Assembly: GCA_001464815.1 (NCBI GenBank)
Contig: LNDW01000005.1
Location: forward strand, 62,001 to 126,000
Source of the DNA: Betaproteobacteria bacterium Ga0077527
Lineage (GTDB): Bacteria > Pseudomonadota > Gammaproteobacteria > Burkholderiales > SG8-41
Length of the DNA: 64,000 nt
Direction of reading: 5' to 3'
Below, piece by piece: positions 11,105-20,297 of this stretch (its first letter is position 1; every line of letters starts with the position of its first letter). The notes below the pieces were generated by a model. It worked only from the letters and a program-made list of their open reading frames with translations. It did no database searches and was not told the DNA's origin. The position numbers and the translations under genes were made by a program.

Positions 11105-12328
11105 ATGCTCGTAGAAGTGAAAGTGCCCCAACTCTCGGAATCAGTGGCCGAGGCGACCCTGGTGTCGTGGCACAAAAAGGCCGGTGAATACGTCAAACGC
11201 GACGAGAACCTGGTGGATATCGAGACCGACAAGGTCGTGCTCGAGACCCCGGCGCCGCAGTCTGGTGTGCTGGTGAAGATCGTCAAGGCTGATGGCGGCA
11301 CCGTCACCAGCAACGAGATCATCGCCACCATCGACACCGAAGCCAAACCGGAAGCCGGCGCTGCGCCGGCCGCAGCAGCGGCTCCTGCCGCGGCACCGGC
11401 AAAGCCTGCTGAAAAAGCGGCGGCACCGGCGATGCCTTCGGCGCAGAAAATGGCCGCTGAAAAGAACATCGACACCGGCTCGATCAGCGGCAGCGGCCGT
11501 GGCGGCCGTGTCACCAAGGGTGATGTCATCGCAGCCACCACCGGTGCCAAGGCGCCTGCGGCAGCGCCTGCATCCGCTCCTGCACCTGCACGGGCGATGC
11601 CCGCGGTGGACATGGGCGACCTCGGCGACCGCCCCGAGCAGCGCGTGCCGATGTCGCGCCTGCGCGCGCGCATCGCCGAGCGCCTGGTGCAATCACAATC
11701 CACCGCCGCGATCCTGACCACGTTCAACGAGGTCAACATGCAGCCGGTGATGGACCTGCGCGCCAAGTACAAGGACAAGTTCGAAAAGGAACATGGCGTC
11801 AAGCTTGGTTTCATGTCCTTTTTCGTCAAGGCGGCAGTACATGCGCTGAAAAAATACCCGGTGGTCAACGCTTCGATCGATGGCGGCGACATCGTCTATC
11901 ACGGCTACTATGACATCGGCATCGCGGTGGGCAGCCCGCGCGGCCTGGTGGTGCCGATCCTGCGCAACTGCGATCAGATGAGCCTGGCTGACATCGAGAA
12001 GCAGATCGCCGAATACGGCAAACGCGCCCAGGACGGCAAACTCACCATCGAAGAGCTGACCGGCGGCACGTTCTCGATTTCCAATGGCGGCACCTTCGGG
12101 TCGATGCTGTCGACGCCGATCATCAATCCGCCGCAGAGCGCCATCCTCGGGGTCCACGCAACCAAGGAACGCGCAGTGGTTGAAAACGGGCAGATCGTGA
12201 TCCGGCCGATGAACTACCTCGCGCTGTCCTACGACCATCGCATCATCGATGGCCGCGAAGCGGTGTTGTCGCTGGTTGCGATGAAGGATGCGCTGGAAGA
12301 TCCGGCGCGCCTGCTGCTGGATTTGTAA
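11105..12328 (+). CDS. sucB: Dihydrolipoyllysine succinyltransferase, E2 of 2-oxoglutarate dehydrogenase
   Basis: 407 residues in three domains. The lipoyl domain (about 1-77) has DKVVLE with lipoylated Lys43. An Ala/Pro-rich linker leads to a peripheral-subunit-binding domain (about 115-150, [10 protein letters not shown]). The catalytic acyltransferase domain ends with [12 protein letters not shown], which holds the HxxxDG motif. It transfers succinyl groups to CoA. A second Ala/Pro linker separates the last two domains. Its start has CGGAG 7 nt upstream. Confidence 0.97.
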   Translation: MLVEVKVPQLSESVAEATLVSWHKKAGEYVKRDENLVDIETDKVVLETPAPQSGVLVKIVKADGGTVTSNEIIATIDTEAKPEAGAAPAAAAAPAAAPAKPAEKAAAPAMPSAQKMAAEKNIDTGSISGSGRGGRVTKGDVIAATTGAKAPAAAPASAPAPARAMPAVDMGDLGDRPEQRVPMSRLRARIAERLVQSQSTAAILTTFNEVNMQPVMDLRAKYKDKFEKEHGVKLGFMSFFVKAAVHALKKYPVVNASIDGGDIVYHGYYDIGIAVGSPRGLVVPILRNCDQMSLADIEKQIAEYGKRAQDGKLTIEELTGGTFSISNGGTFGSMLSTPIINPPQSAILGVHATKERAVVENGQIVIRPMNYLALSYDHRIIDGREAVLSLVAMKDALEDPARLLLDL

Positions 12329-12343
12329 CCTCATTCGTGGGAG

Positions 12344-12369
12344 GTGAACGGGTGAACGAGTGAACGGGT
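12344..12369 (+). repeat. Octamer tandem repeat GTGAACGR
   Basis: Three tandem 8-bp units, GTGAACGG, GTGAACGA and GTGAACGG, then GT, lie between sucB and lpd. An inverse copy (ACTCGTTCAC) is at 12435-12444 and TCACCCGTT at 12386-12393, so the gap can fold. Further copies follow lpd. Confidence 0.7.
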
Positions 12370-12456
12370 AAAAACCGCCGCTCCTCACCCGTTTGCCGTT
12401 TTGTTGGTTCTGCCTCGCTTCAAGTGTTCCCTTGACTCGTTCACAGGTCTATAACA

Positions 12457-13881
12457 ATGTCCAAAAATTTTGATGTCGTTGTCATTGGTGCCGGTCCCGG
12501 CGGTTACATCGCGGCGATTCGCGCCGCCCAGCTCGGCCTCCAGGTCGCCTGCATCGACGAGTGGAGCACTCCGGAGGGCAAGCCCGCGCCCGGCGGCACC
12601 TGCACCAATGTTGGCTGCATTCCGTCCAAGGCGCTGCTGCAGTCCTCGGAGCATTTCGACCATGCCGGCCACGCCTTTGCCGAGCACGGCATCCAGGTCA
12701 AGGGCCTCGCCATTGACGTTGCGCAGATGCTCCAGCGCAAGGACAAGGTGGTGAAGCAGAACAATGAGGGCATCCTCTACCTGTTCAAGAAAAACAAGGT
12801 CACCTTTTTCCATGGCCGCGGCGCCTTTGCCGGCGGCTCTGCCGGCGCCTGGCAGATCCAGGTTTCGGGCAAGACCGCCGATGTGCTGACCGCCAAACAC
12901 GTGGTCATTGCCACCGGTTCCAACCCGCGCGCGCTGTCCGATGTGCCCTTCGACAACAAGCTGGTGCTCGACAATGCCGGCGCGTTGGCCATCAATGAAA
13001 CGCCGAAAAAGCTGGGCGTGATCGGCGCCGGTGTGATCGGCCTCGAAATGGGCAGCGTGTGGCGCCGGCTCGGCGCCGAGGTCACCGTGCTCGAGGCGTT
13101 GCCGGCCTTCCTCGGCGCGGTGGACGAACAGGTGGCGAAGGAAGCGTTGAAGGTTTTCACCAAGCAGGGCCTCGCGATCCACACCGGCGTCAAGGTTGGC
13201 AGGATCACCGCGAAGAAAAATGTCACCGTCGAATACACCGACAGTGCCGGCGCGGCACAGACCCTGACCGTGGACAAGCTGATCGTATCCATCGGCCGCG
13301 TCCCCAATACCACCGGCCTCAATGGTGCGGCGGTCGGCCTGAAAACCGATGAACGCGGCTTTGTCGTGGTGGATGGCGACTGCAAGACCAGCCTCGGCAA
13401 CGTGTGGGCGGTCGGCGACGTGGTGCGCGGCCCGATGCTCGCGCACAAGGCAGAGGAAGAGGGTGTGGCGGTGGCCGAGCGTATCGCCGGCAAGCACGGC
13501 CATGTCGATTTCAATACCGTGCCCTGGGTCATCTACACCTCCCCGGAAATCGCCTGGGTCGGCAAGACCGAGCAGCAGCTGAAGCAGGAAGGCGTGAAAT
13601 ACCGTTCCGGCAGCTTCCCGTTCATGGCCAATGGCCGTGCCCGCGCGCTGGGTGACACCACCGGCTTCGTCAAATGCCTGGCCGACGAGAAGACCGATCG
13701 CATCCTCGGCGTGCACATCATCGGCCCGATGGCCTCGGAACTGATCGCCGAAGCGGTGGTGGCGATGGAATTCGGTGCCGCCTCCGAGGACATCGCGATG
13801 ATCTGCCATGCCCATCCCTCGCTGTCGGAAGCGATGAAGGAAGCAGCGTTGGCGGTGGACAACCGCACCCTGAATCTCTGA
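12457..13881 (+). CDS. lpdA: Dihydrolipoyl dehydrogenase (E3)
   Basis: 474 residues. It reoxidises lipoyl groups with FAD and NAD+. The FAD motif [11 protein letters not shown] is at residues 11-21. The redox disulfide is C49/C54 in [16 protein letters not shown]. The NAD domain has [13 protein letters not shown], and the C-terminal [10 protein letters not shown] carries the catalytic histidine. It is the third gene of the suc operon, 128 nt after sucB, with a repeat-filled spacer. It probably serves the 2-oxoglutarate complex. Confidence 0.96.
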   Translation: MSKNFDVVVIGAGPGGYIAAIRAAQLGLQVACIDEWSTPEGKPAPGGTCTNVGCIPSKALLQSSEHFDHAGHAFAEHGIQVKGLAIDVAQMLQRKDKVVKQNNEGILYLFKKNKVTFFHGRGAFAGGSAGAWQIQVSGKTADVLTAKHVVIATGSNPRALSDVPFDNKLVLDNAGALAINETPKKLGVIGAGVIGLEMGSVWRRLGAEVTVLEALPAFLGAVDEQVAKEALKVFTKQGLAIHTGVKVGRITAKKNVTVEYTDSAGAAQTLTVDKLIVSIGRVPNTTGLNGAAVGLKTDERGFVVVDGDCKTSLGNVWAVGDVVRGPMLAHKAEEEGVAVAERIAGKHGHVDFNTVPWVIYTSPEIAWVGKTEQQLKQEGVKYRSGSFPFMANGRARALGDTTGFVKCLADEKTDRILGVHIIGPMASELIAEAVVAMEFGAASEDIAMICHAHPSLSEAMKEAALAVDNRTLNL

Positions 13882-13885
13882 GCGA

Positions 13886-13901
13886 GTGAACGGGTGAAAG
13901 G
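13886..13901 (+). repeat. Second copy of the GTGAACGG octamer repeat
   Basis: GTGAACGG and GTGAAAGG follow directly after the lpd stop. The proposed GTG start of zapE (13894) is the first codon of the second unit. Confidence 0.55.
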
Positions 13902-15015
13902 TGTGTCGTCCGGATCAGCGGACGGGTTTCTCGCGTTTTTACGGGCTCGCGCCGACGAGCAGGGTTTTTCGCCCGACGAGGCGCAACTCGCCGCCGCGCG
14001 GGAGCTGCAACGAGTCCACGCCGACCTGGGGCAGCGCCAGCAGCGCCGCGGCCTGCTGAGTTTTCTCGGCCGCAGCCGCGTCATCCGCGGGGTTTACCTG
14101 TGGGGCGGGGTGGGGCGCGGCAAAAGCTTCCTGATGGACAGCTTTTTCGCCTTCGTGCCGGATGTGACCAAGAAGCGCATCCACTTCCACCGCTTCATGC
14201 AGGAAATCCACAAGGCGCTGGTCCGACACCAGGGCAATGCCGAGCCGATGTTGCTGGTCGCCGGCGACATTGCCGCTGAAGCGAAAATTCTCTGCCTCGA
14301 CGAATTCCACGTCACCGACATCACCGACGCAATGCTGATGCGCCGGCTGCTCGAAGGCCTGATGGCCGAAGGCGTGGTGCTGCTGACCACCTCCAATTTC
14401 GAACCGAAGGAGTTGTACCAGCATGGGCTGCAGCGTGTGCAGTTCCTGCCGGCGATCGACCTGATTTATGAAACGATGGCCGTGCTTAACGTCGATGCCG
14501 GCACAGACTACCGGCTGCGCGAACTTGAAAAAGCCGGTACCTACCATGTTGGCCCCGAAGCCGACCGCCATTTCAGCGACGCCTTTGTGCATATCGCCAG
14601 CGGCGCCGGGGATAATGCCGCGCTCGACATTGAAGACCGGCTGATCAAGGTCCGCCGCCAGGCGCCGGGCATCGCCTGGTTTGATTTCGTTGAACTCTGC
14701 GCCGGGCCCCGCGGCAAGCCTGATTACATCGAGCTGTCGAAGCGTTACCACACGGTGATCATCACCGGCGTGCCGCAGTTTGGCGCTGACGACGGCGATG
14801 TGCTGCGGCGCTTTGTCTGGCTGGTTGACGAGTTCTACGACCGCCGCGTCAAGCTGATGCTTGGTGCCGCCGTGGCTGCGGATGATCTGGTGGCCGCAGC
14901 GAAGGACGACGATGGCTTTCTCGCCCACCTCAATGCATCATTGAAGGAGCGTCTGGCGAGCCGGCTCACCGAAATGCAGACGCACCACTATCTGGCCCAG
15001 CCCCATCTGCCCTGA
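13894..15015 (+). CDS. zapE: Cell division protein ZapE (AFG1-like ATPase)
   Basis: 373 residues of the AFG1/ZapE P-loop family, which interacts with FtsZ in E. coli. Walker A is GGVGRGKS (71-78), Walker B is ILCLDEFHVTDI, and TTSNFEPKELY is the sensor region. The upstream frame offers only weak starts: GTG at 13894 lies in an octamer repeat with no clear Shine-Dalgarno, and GTG at 13903 is an alternative. It sits 12 nt after lpd, as in other betaproteobacteria, and is 11 nt from the next gene. Confidence 0.9.
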   Translation: MKGVSSGSADGFLAFLRARADEQGFSPDEAQLAAARELQRVHADLGQRQQRRGLLSFLGRSRVIRGVYLWGGVGRGKSFLMDSFFAFVPDVTKKRIHFHRFMQEIHKALVRHQGNAEPMLLVAGDIAAEAKILCLDEFHVTDITDAMLMRRLLEGLMAEGVVLLTTSNFEPKELYQHGLQRVQFLPAIDLIYETMAVLNVDAGTDYRLRELEKAGTYHVGPEADRHFSDAFVHIASGAGDNAALDIEDRLIKVRRQAPGIAWFDFVELCAGPRGKPDYIELSKRYHTVIITGVPQFGADDGDVLRRFVWLVDEFYDRRVKLMLGAAVAADDLVAAAKDDDGFLAHLNASLKERLASRLTEMQTHHYLAQPHLP

Positions 15016-15026
15016 GGAGCGGCATC

Positions 15027-16013
15027 ATGACGACCTGCAAGGCTTACAGAATATTCAATAAAAACAACGAGATAGCTGGAATCGTCAGCGATGTCCCGGT
15101 GGCCGAACTCGGCCGTGGCGAAGTGCTGATCAAAACCGCATATTCGAGCGTCAACTACAAGGACGCGCTGGCCGCCACCGGCGCCGGCAAGGTCATCCGC
15201 AACTTCCCGCTGGTCGCCGGCATCGATGCCGCAGGCACGGTGATTGAATCGGCAGATGCCCGTTTCAAAACGGGTGACGAGGTGATCTGCACCAGCTACG
15301 ACATGGGTGTTGCCCACGACGGCGGTTATGCCGGTGTCTGCCGCGTGCCTGCCGACTGGGTGGTGCCGCTGCCGCAGGGCCTGAGCCTGTTTGATGCGAT
15401 GGCGCTGGGCACGGCGGGTTACACCGCAGGACTTGCGGTGGAATTGCTTGAACTCAATGGCATGGCTCCCAACAACGGCAAGGTGCTGGTCAACGGCGCC
15501 ACTGGTGGCGTGGCCAGCCTGGCCATCGACATGCTCGCCGGCAAGGGTTACGGCGTGACCGCGGTAACGGGCAAGCTGTCCGAACAGGATTTCCTGAAAA
15601 AACTGGGGGCCGGCGAAATCATCGACCGCAAGACGCTGGACCTCGGCGGCCGTCCGCTGGAAAAGGCGCTGTGGGCGGCGGCCTTTGATTCAGTTGGTGG
15701 CGATCAGCTCGGCTGGCTGACACGCACGATGCAGCCACATGGCGTGATCGCCAGTTTCGGCAATGCCGGCGGCATCGAACTGAAGACCAATGTGCTGCCG
15801 TTCATCCTGCGTGGCGTACGTCTTATCGGCGTGGATTCGGTGGCGACACCGATGGCGCTGCGCCGCCGTGTCTGGGGCCGGCTTGCCAGCGACTTGAAGC
15901 CGCGCCATCTCGCTGCCATCGCGCATACCATCAGCCTTGATGACCTGCCGGCCTATTTCGAACGCATGCTCAAGGGCGACATCCGCGGCCGCGCTGTGGT
16001 CAGGATTTCGTAA
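15027..16013 (+). CDS. acuI: AcuI/YhdH-type acrylyl-CoA reductase (MDR family)
   Basis: 328 residues of the zinc-free medium-chain dehydrogenase/reductase superfamily. It has the family features SVNYKDALAATGAGKVIR near the start, the NADPH-binding VNGATGGVASLAIDML and the C-terminal RMLKGDIRGRAVVRI. Characterised AcuI proteins reduce acrylyl-CoA to propionyl-CoA. The downstream prpE, 90 bp away, fits a propionate/acrylate route, but substrate specificity is inferred. Start ATG has GAGGAGC 5 nt upstream. An inverted repeat GGGGA-TAAT-TCCCC (16023-16036) follows the stop. Confidence 0.82.
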   Translation: MTTCKAYRIFNKNNEIAGIVSDVPVAELGRGEVLIKTAYSSVNYKDALAATGAGKVIRNFPLVAGIDAAGTVIESADARFKTGDEVICTSYDMGVAHDGGYAGVCRVPADWVVPLPQGLSLFDAMALGTAGYTAGLAVELLELNGMAPNNGKVLVNGATGGVASLAIDMLAGKGYGVTAVTGKLSEQDFLKKLGAGEIIDRKTLDLGGRPLEKALWAAAFDSVGGDQLGWLTRTMQPHGVIASFGNAGGIELKTNVLPFILRGVRLIGVDSVATPMALRRRVWGRLASDLKPRHLAAIAHTISLDDLPAYFERMLKGDIRGRAVVRIS

Positions 16014-16102
16014 GTTCCGGCAGGGGATAATTCCCCCGCGGACGGCGCTGTCATTCAAACAATCCGATAAAAGCGCCGCCCCGCCGACCTGAGGAGGGGA
16101 AG

Positions 16103-17998
16103 ATGGGCGCATACGCAGACTTTCATCGTCGTTCAATCGAGGATCGCGAGGCATTCTGGGCGGAAGAGGCGCAGCGCATACACTGGCATCGGCCTTTTGA
16201 CAGCGTGCTCGATTTCAGGCGCCCGCCCTTTGCGAAATGGTTTGTCGGCGGCGAAATCAATCTGTGCTTCAACGCCATAGACCGCCATCTCGCCGCGCGT
16301 GGTGACCAGCCGGCGCTGGTCTACATCTCCAGCGAAACGGATACGCAGCGCAGCTACAGCTATCGCGAGTTGCACCGCGAGGTGAACGTGATGGCCGCGG
16401 TGATTGCGGCGCAGGGCGTGGGTCGGGGCGACCGCGTGCTGCTCTATATGCCGATGATCCCCGAGGCGGTGTTCGCCATGCTGGCCTGCGCACGGCTCGG
16501 TGCCATACATTCGGTGGTGTTCGGCGGTTTTGCCGCCGCCAGTTGCGCCTCGCGCATCGATGACGCGAAACCGAAGCTGCTGGTCACCGCCGATGCCGGA
16601 CTGCGCGGTGGCAGGGCGATCCACTACAAACCGCTGGTCGACGAGGCTCTGCGTCTGGCGCAGCATCCGCCACAGAAGGTGCTGATCGTGGATCGCGGTA
16701 TCGACACCACGATGCAGCGCATTCCGGGGCGTGATGTTGATTACGCCACCGAGGCTGAAAAACACGCCGGCGCACAAGTGCCGGTGGTGTGGCTGGAAGC
16801 CAGCGAACCTTCGTACATCCTCTACACCTCGGGTACCACCGGCAAACCCAAGGGCGTGCAGCGCGACACCGGCGGCTACGCGGTTGCGCTGGCGAGTTCG
16901 ATGCAGCATCTCTATGCCGGCAAACCCGGCGAAACCATGTTCACCACCTCGGATGTGGGTTGGGTGGTCGGGCATTCGTATATCGTCTACGGCCCGCTGA
17001 TTCACGGCATGACCACCATCCTCTACGAGGGATTGCCGATCCGCCCCGATGCCGGCATCTGGTGGAAGATCGTGCAGGAGCACAAGGTCACGGTGATGTT
17101 TTCCTCGCCGACCGCGGCGCGGGTGCTGAAAAAGCAGGACCCGGCCTGGCTGAAAAAATACGATCTGTCCTCGCTGCGCCACCTGTTCCTTGCCGGTGAG
17201 CCGCTGGACGAGCCGACACACCGCTGGCTGCACGATGCGATCGGCAAACCGGTGATCGACCATTATTGGCAGACCGAAACCGGCTGGCCGATCCTGTCGC
17301 TGGCACCTGGCATCGAGCCTGCCACCGTCAAATACGGCAGTCCGGGGTTTCCGGTTTATGGTTATGACCTGAAGTTGCTGCGCGAAGCCGATGCCAGCGA
17401 AGCCGCCGCCGGCGAAAAGGGCGTGCTGACCATCGCGCCGCCGCTGCCACCGGGCTGCATGAGCACGGTATGGGGCGATGACGGGCGTTTTGTCAGCACC
17501 TATTTCCGCACCTTCCCGAAGCTGCAGCTGTATTCGACTTTCGACTGGGGGGTGCGCGATGCCGATGGTTATACCTTCATCCTCGGCCGCACCGATGACG
17601 TGATCAATGTTGCCGGCCACCGCATCGGTACCCGCGAGATCGAGGAGGCGGTGCAGGCGCATCCCAACATTGCCGAAGTTGCCGTGGTCGGTGTCGCCGA
17701 TGCAGTGAAAGGGCAGATGCCGCTTGCGTTCGCCGTGGTCAAGGATGCTTCAACGCTTCAGGATACCGCGGGCATTGAGCGCACCGAACGTGAAGTCATG
17801 GCCGCGGTGGACCGCAACCTCGGCGCGATTGCGCGGCCGCGGCGGGTCTTGTTCGTGACGCTGCTGCCGAAAACCCGCTCCGGAAAGCTGCTCCGCCGTT
17901 CGCTCCAGGCGCTGGCCGAGGGGCGTGATCCCGGCGATCTCACCACCATCGAGGATCCGGCGGCGCTGGAGCAGATAAGCAACGTATTGCGGACTTGA
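16103..17998 (+). CDS. prpE: Propionate--CoA ligase
   Basis: 631 residues of the acyl-AMP-forming synthetase family. It activates propionate to propionyl-CoA, the substrate of PrpC. YTSGTTGKPKGVQ is the adenylate-forming motif, HYWQTETGWPI the acyl-pocket region and PKTRSGKLLRR holds the lysine that is acetylated in relatives. It differs from Acs (37662-39644) in having QRDTGGYAVAL after the P-loop. The ATG has GAGGAGGGGAAG upstream. It stands alone after acuI, away from other prp genes. Confidence 0.93.
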   Translation: MGAYADFHRRSIEDREAFWAEEAQRIHWHRPFDSVLDFRRPPFAKWFVGGEINLCFNAIDRHLAARGDQPALVYISSETDTQRSYSYRELHREVNVMAAVIAAQGVGRGDRVLLYMPMIPEAVFAMLACARLGAIHSVVFGGFAAASCASRIDDAKPKLLVTADAGLRGGRAIHYKPLVDEALRLAQHPPQKVLIVDRGIDTTMQRIPGRDVDYATEAEKHAGAQVPVVWLEASEPSYILYTSGTTGKPKGVQRDTGGYAVALASSMQHLYAGKPGETMFTTSDVGWVVGHSYIVYGPLIHGMTTILYEGLPIRPDAGIWWKIVQEHKVTVMFSSPTAARVLKKQDPAWLKKYDLSSLRHLFLAGEPLDEPTHRWLHDAIGKPVIDHYWQTETGWPILSLAPGIEPATVKYGSPGFPVYGYDLKLLREADASEAAAGEKGVLTIAPPLPPGCMSTVWGDDGRFVSTYFRTFPKLQLYSTFDWGVRDADGYTFILGRTDDVINVAGHRIGTREIEEAVQAHPNIAEVAVVGVADAVKGQMPLAFAVVKDASTLQDTAGIERTEREVMAAVDRNLGAIARPRRVLFVTLLPKTRSGKLLRRSLQALAEGRDPGDLTTIEDPAALEQISNVLRT

Positions 17999-18006
17999 GA
18001 CCAGCT

Positions 18007-18022
18007 TGGCACGCGATATGCT
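18007..18022 (+). promoter_or_regulatory. Candidate sigma-54 (-24/-12) promoter
   Basis: TGGCACGCGATATGCT differs from the TGGCACGNNNNTTGCW consensus at one base and keeps the GG-N10-GC spacing. It lies just after prpE and about 160 bp before the Bug-receptor start at 18184. No sigma-54 activator gene is in the window. Confidence 0.35.
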
Positions 18023-18183
18023 GTATCTTGCCCGGCGGTCGAACTTTCCTCATCGGAACCGTTCAGACGGTTGATAGCTGCACACGGTGCGAGCTGTAAG
18101 GCACCACCAAGGTGCGCGGCAGGTGGCTTTTTGCGTCACCAGTCTGCAGCGATTTTCAAACAGTTTTACAAGGTGGACTCAAG

Positions 18184-19161
18184 ATGCGACTCACAATCAT
18201 TTTCAAGGGACTATTTGCTGCCCTCGCGGCCGTGGCATTGCCGGCGGCAGCCCAATCCAAAGACGCCTACCCGACAAAACCGATCCGCGCGATCGTGCCC
18301 TTCGTGCCGGGTGGTCCGACTGACATCATGGCGCGTGCGCTGGCGCCGCGGCTGACTGCCGCGCTGGGCAAGCAGATCATCATCGACAACCGCGCCGGCG
18401 CCGGCGGCCTGATCGCCGCGACCATGGCCAAGGAAGCGCCGCCCGACGGCTACACCATATTTTTCGGCACCATCAGCACACTGGCCACCAACGTTGCCAC
18501 CAAGGCCAACCTTCCTTATGACCCGCTGCGCGACTACGCGCCGATCACGCTGACTTCCTCCAATCCGTATTTCATGGTGGTGCATCCCTCGGTGCCGGCG
18601 CAGAACGTGCGCGAGTTCATCGCGCTGGCGAAGTCGCAGCCAGGCAAGCTTGCCTTCGCCTCCTCAGGCAGCGGAGGCGGCGCGCATCTGGCGATCGAGC
18701 TGTTCCGTATCATGGCGCAGATCGACATGTTGCACGTACCGTACAAGGGCTCGGCTCAGTCGGTGACGGAGCTGCTGGCGGGACAGGTGCAGATGACCTT
18801 CAACCAGCCTTCCACCACGATTGGCCATGCCAAGGCCGGCAAGCTTCGCGTGCTTGGCGTCACCAGCAAGACCCGGCTCTCTGCCTGGAAGGATGCAGCG
18901 CCGATTGCCGAGATCGTACCCGGCTACGAATCCACTTCCTGGCAGGGGGTGGTGGCGCCGGCCAAAACGCCGAAACCGATCATTGACCGTCTCCACGGCG
19001 AGATCGTCAAGGCGTTGAACACACCCGAATTCAGCTCGCGCCTGACCGCCGAGGGTTCGGAAATCGGCGGCATCTCCCCTGAGGCCTTCGGTCGCTTCAT
19101 CCGCGAAGAAATCGCGAAATGGACCAAGGTCGTCAAGCAGGCCAAAATCCAGGTCGAATGA
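18184..19161 (+). CDS. Bug/TctC-family periplasmic receptor
   Basis: 325 residues. A signal peptide (MRLTIIFKGLFAALAAVALP, cleavage near AAAQ) is followed by YPTKPIRAIVPFVPGG, DNRAGAGGLIAA and DGYTIFFGT, all family blocks. It should bind a carboxylate in the periplasm. The open frame reaches 18112, but ATG 18184 has AAGGTGG 7 nt upstream and starts the signal peptide. No membrane transporter genes are adjacent, so it is an orphan receptor. Its last codons overlap the next gene by 4 nt (ATGA). Confidence 0.9.
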   Translation: MRLTIIFKGLFAALAAVALPAAAQSKDAYPTKPIRAIVPFVPGGPTDIMARALAPRLTAALGKQIIIDNRAGAGGLIAATMAKEAPPDGYTIFFGTISTLATNVATKANLPYDPLRDYAPITLTSSNPYFMVVHPSVPAQNVREFIALAKSQPGKLAFASSGSGGGAHLAIELFRIMAQIDMLHVPYKGSAQSVTELLAGQVQMTFNQPSTTIGHAKAGKLRVLGVTSKTRLSAWKDAAPIAEIVPGYESTSWQGVVAPAKTPKPIIDRLHGEIVKALNTPEFSSRLTAEGSEIGGISPEAFGRFIREEIAKWTKVVKQAKIQVE

Positions 19162-19670
19162 CCGAGGCCTCCGCGATGCGCTACGGCCGCAGCCTGACCG
19201 TGCGGCAGGTGCGAAATGGCCTGGGCATCGTCGCGCAACGCCCGATTGCGAAAGGCGGGGTGATCTGCAGGATACGTGGCCGCGTGGTCAATGCAGCCAC
19301 GGTCTGGGGTTACTGGAAGCGTGATCGCCGCCGTGGCGAAAACTGTTTTCGCTTTGATGCCGATCATTACCTCGATCCCGAGGGCGAGATCGGCGCCTGG
19401 GCCAACCACTCCTGTGCGCCGAATGCGCGCATCGTGCGCGGGCCGCGCGCGCTTTGGCTGTACGCGCTGCGCCCGATCCGCCGCGGTGAAGAGGTGACTC
19501 ACGACTACTCGACGCTGCTCGGTGCCGACGATGTGTGGACCCTGCGCTGCAACTGCGGTGAACGCAAATGCCGCGGCGTGGTGGCGCATGCCGGCCGCCT
19601 GCACGCGACGGTGTTGCGTGACTACCGGCGGCTCGAGGCGATTCCGGACTTCATACTCGACACGCTCTAA
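19158..19670 (+). CDS. SET-domain protein (putative lysine methyltransferase)
   Basis: 170 residues. It has a compact SET fold: GLGIVAQRPIAKGGVI near the N-terminus, the S-adenosylmethionine/pseudoknot motif NHSCAPNARI, EEVTHDYS and a post-SET-like zinc cluster CNCGERKC. Bacterial SET proteins of this size are annotated as lysine N-methyltransferases, but substrates are mostly unknown. The start overlaps the Bug-receptor stop (ATGA), indicating translational coupling. A functional link between them is not obvious. Confidence 0.82.
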   Translation: MTEASAMRYGRSLTVRQVRNGLGIVAQRPIAKGGVICRIRGRVVNAATVWGYWKRDRRRGENCFRFDADHYLDPEGEIGAWANHSCAPNARIVRGPRALWLYALRPIRRGEEVTHDYSTLLGADDVWTLRCNCGERKCRGVVAHAGRLHATVLRDYRRLEAIPDFILDTL

Positions 19671-19676
19671 GCAAAA

Positions 19677-20297
19677 TCAGCCGGCATCGAGTCCGGACTG
19701 CACCGCCAGCCGCACCAGCTCGGCGACGTTGCGTACTTCCAGCTTGGCCATCAGCTTCGCCTTGTGCACTTCCACGGTGCGCGGACTGATGCCGAGGTTG
19801 CGCGCGATTTCCTTGGCGTGCAGGCCGCGGGCGACATGGCCGAGAACCTCAAGTTCGCGCTGGGTCAGCCCGGCGAGGCGCTCGCGCATGGCGGGGTCGG
19901 TGGTGTTATGGCCGCGGCGTTCGGCATCCCTGGCGCAGGCGAGATCGATGGCGCGCACCAGCTCCGTGTGCTCGAAGGGTTTTTCCAGGAAATCCACAGC
20001 CTCGGCGCGGAAGGCGCGGCGTGCGGTTGCGACATCGCCGTGAGCGGTGATGATGACCACGCCCATGGTGCTGCCGCGCCGCGCCAGTTCCTCCTGCACG
20101 TCGATGCCGGTGAGCCCGGGCAGGCGCAGGTCGGTGACCACGCAGCCGCGCCACTGCGGTTGCCACGCGGCAAGAAAGGATTCGGCGTCGGCAAACAGTG
20201 CGACGCGGTAACCCGACAGGCCGAGCATCAATGCCAGCGAGTCGCGGATCGACGGATCGTCGTCGATGATGTTGATGGTCAGCTCGTCGTTGCGCAT
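19677..20297 (-). CDS. Two-component response regulator, FixJ/NarL type
   Basis: 206 residues. The N-terminal receiver has the acidic pair IIDDDPS and phospho-Asp in VVTDLRLPG, with ITAHGD and FLEKPF completing the pocket. A LuxR-type helix-turn-helix follows (LTQRELEVLGHVARG to RTVEVHKAKLMAKL). Layout and size match FixJ. It overlaps the preceding histidine kinase gene by 19 nt and is presumably its partner. It is convergent with the SET gene, only 6 nt apart. Confidence 0.9.
   Translation of the reverse strand: MRNDELTINIIDDDPSIRDSLALMLGLSGYRVALFADAESFLAAWQPQWRGCVVTDLRLPGLTGIDVQEELARRGSTMGVVIITAHGDVATARRAFRAEAVDFLEKPFEHTELVRAIDLACARDAERRGHNTTDPAMRERLAGLTQRELEVLGHVARGLHAKEIARNLGISPRTVEVHKAKLMAKLEVRNVAELVRLAVQSGLDAG

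Noticed and set aside
15050..15072. Further copy of the dispersed A-rich motif in the acuI start
   Set aside because: AATAAAAACAA matches the first half but ACTTA is absent, and the sequence encodes conserved residues.
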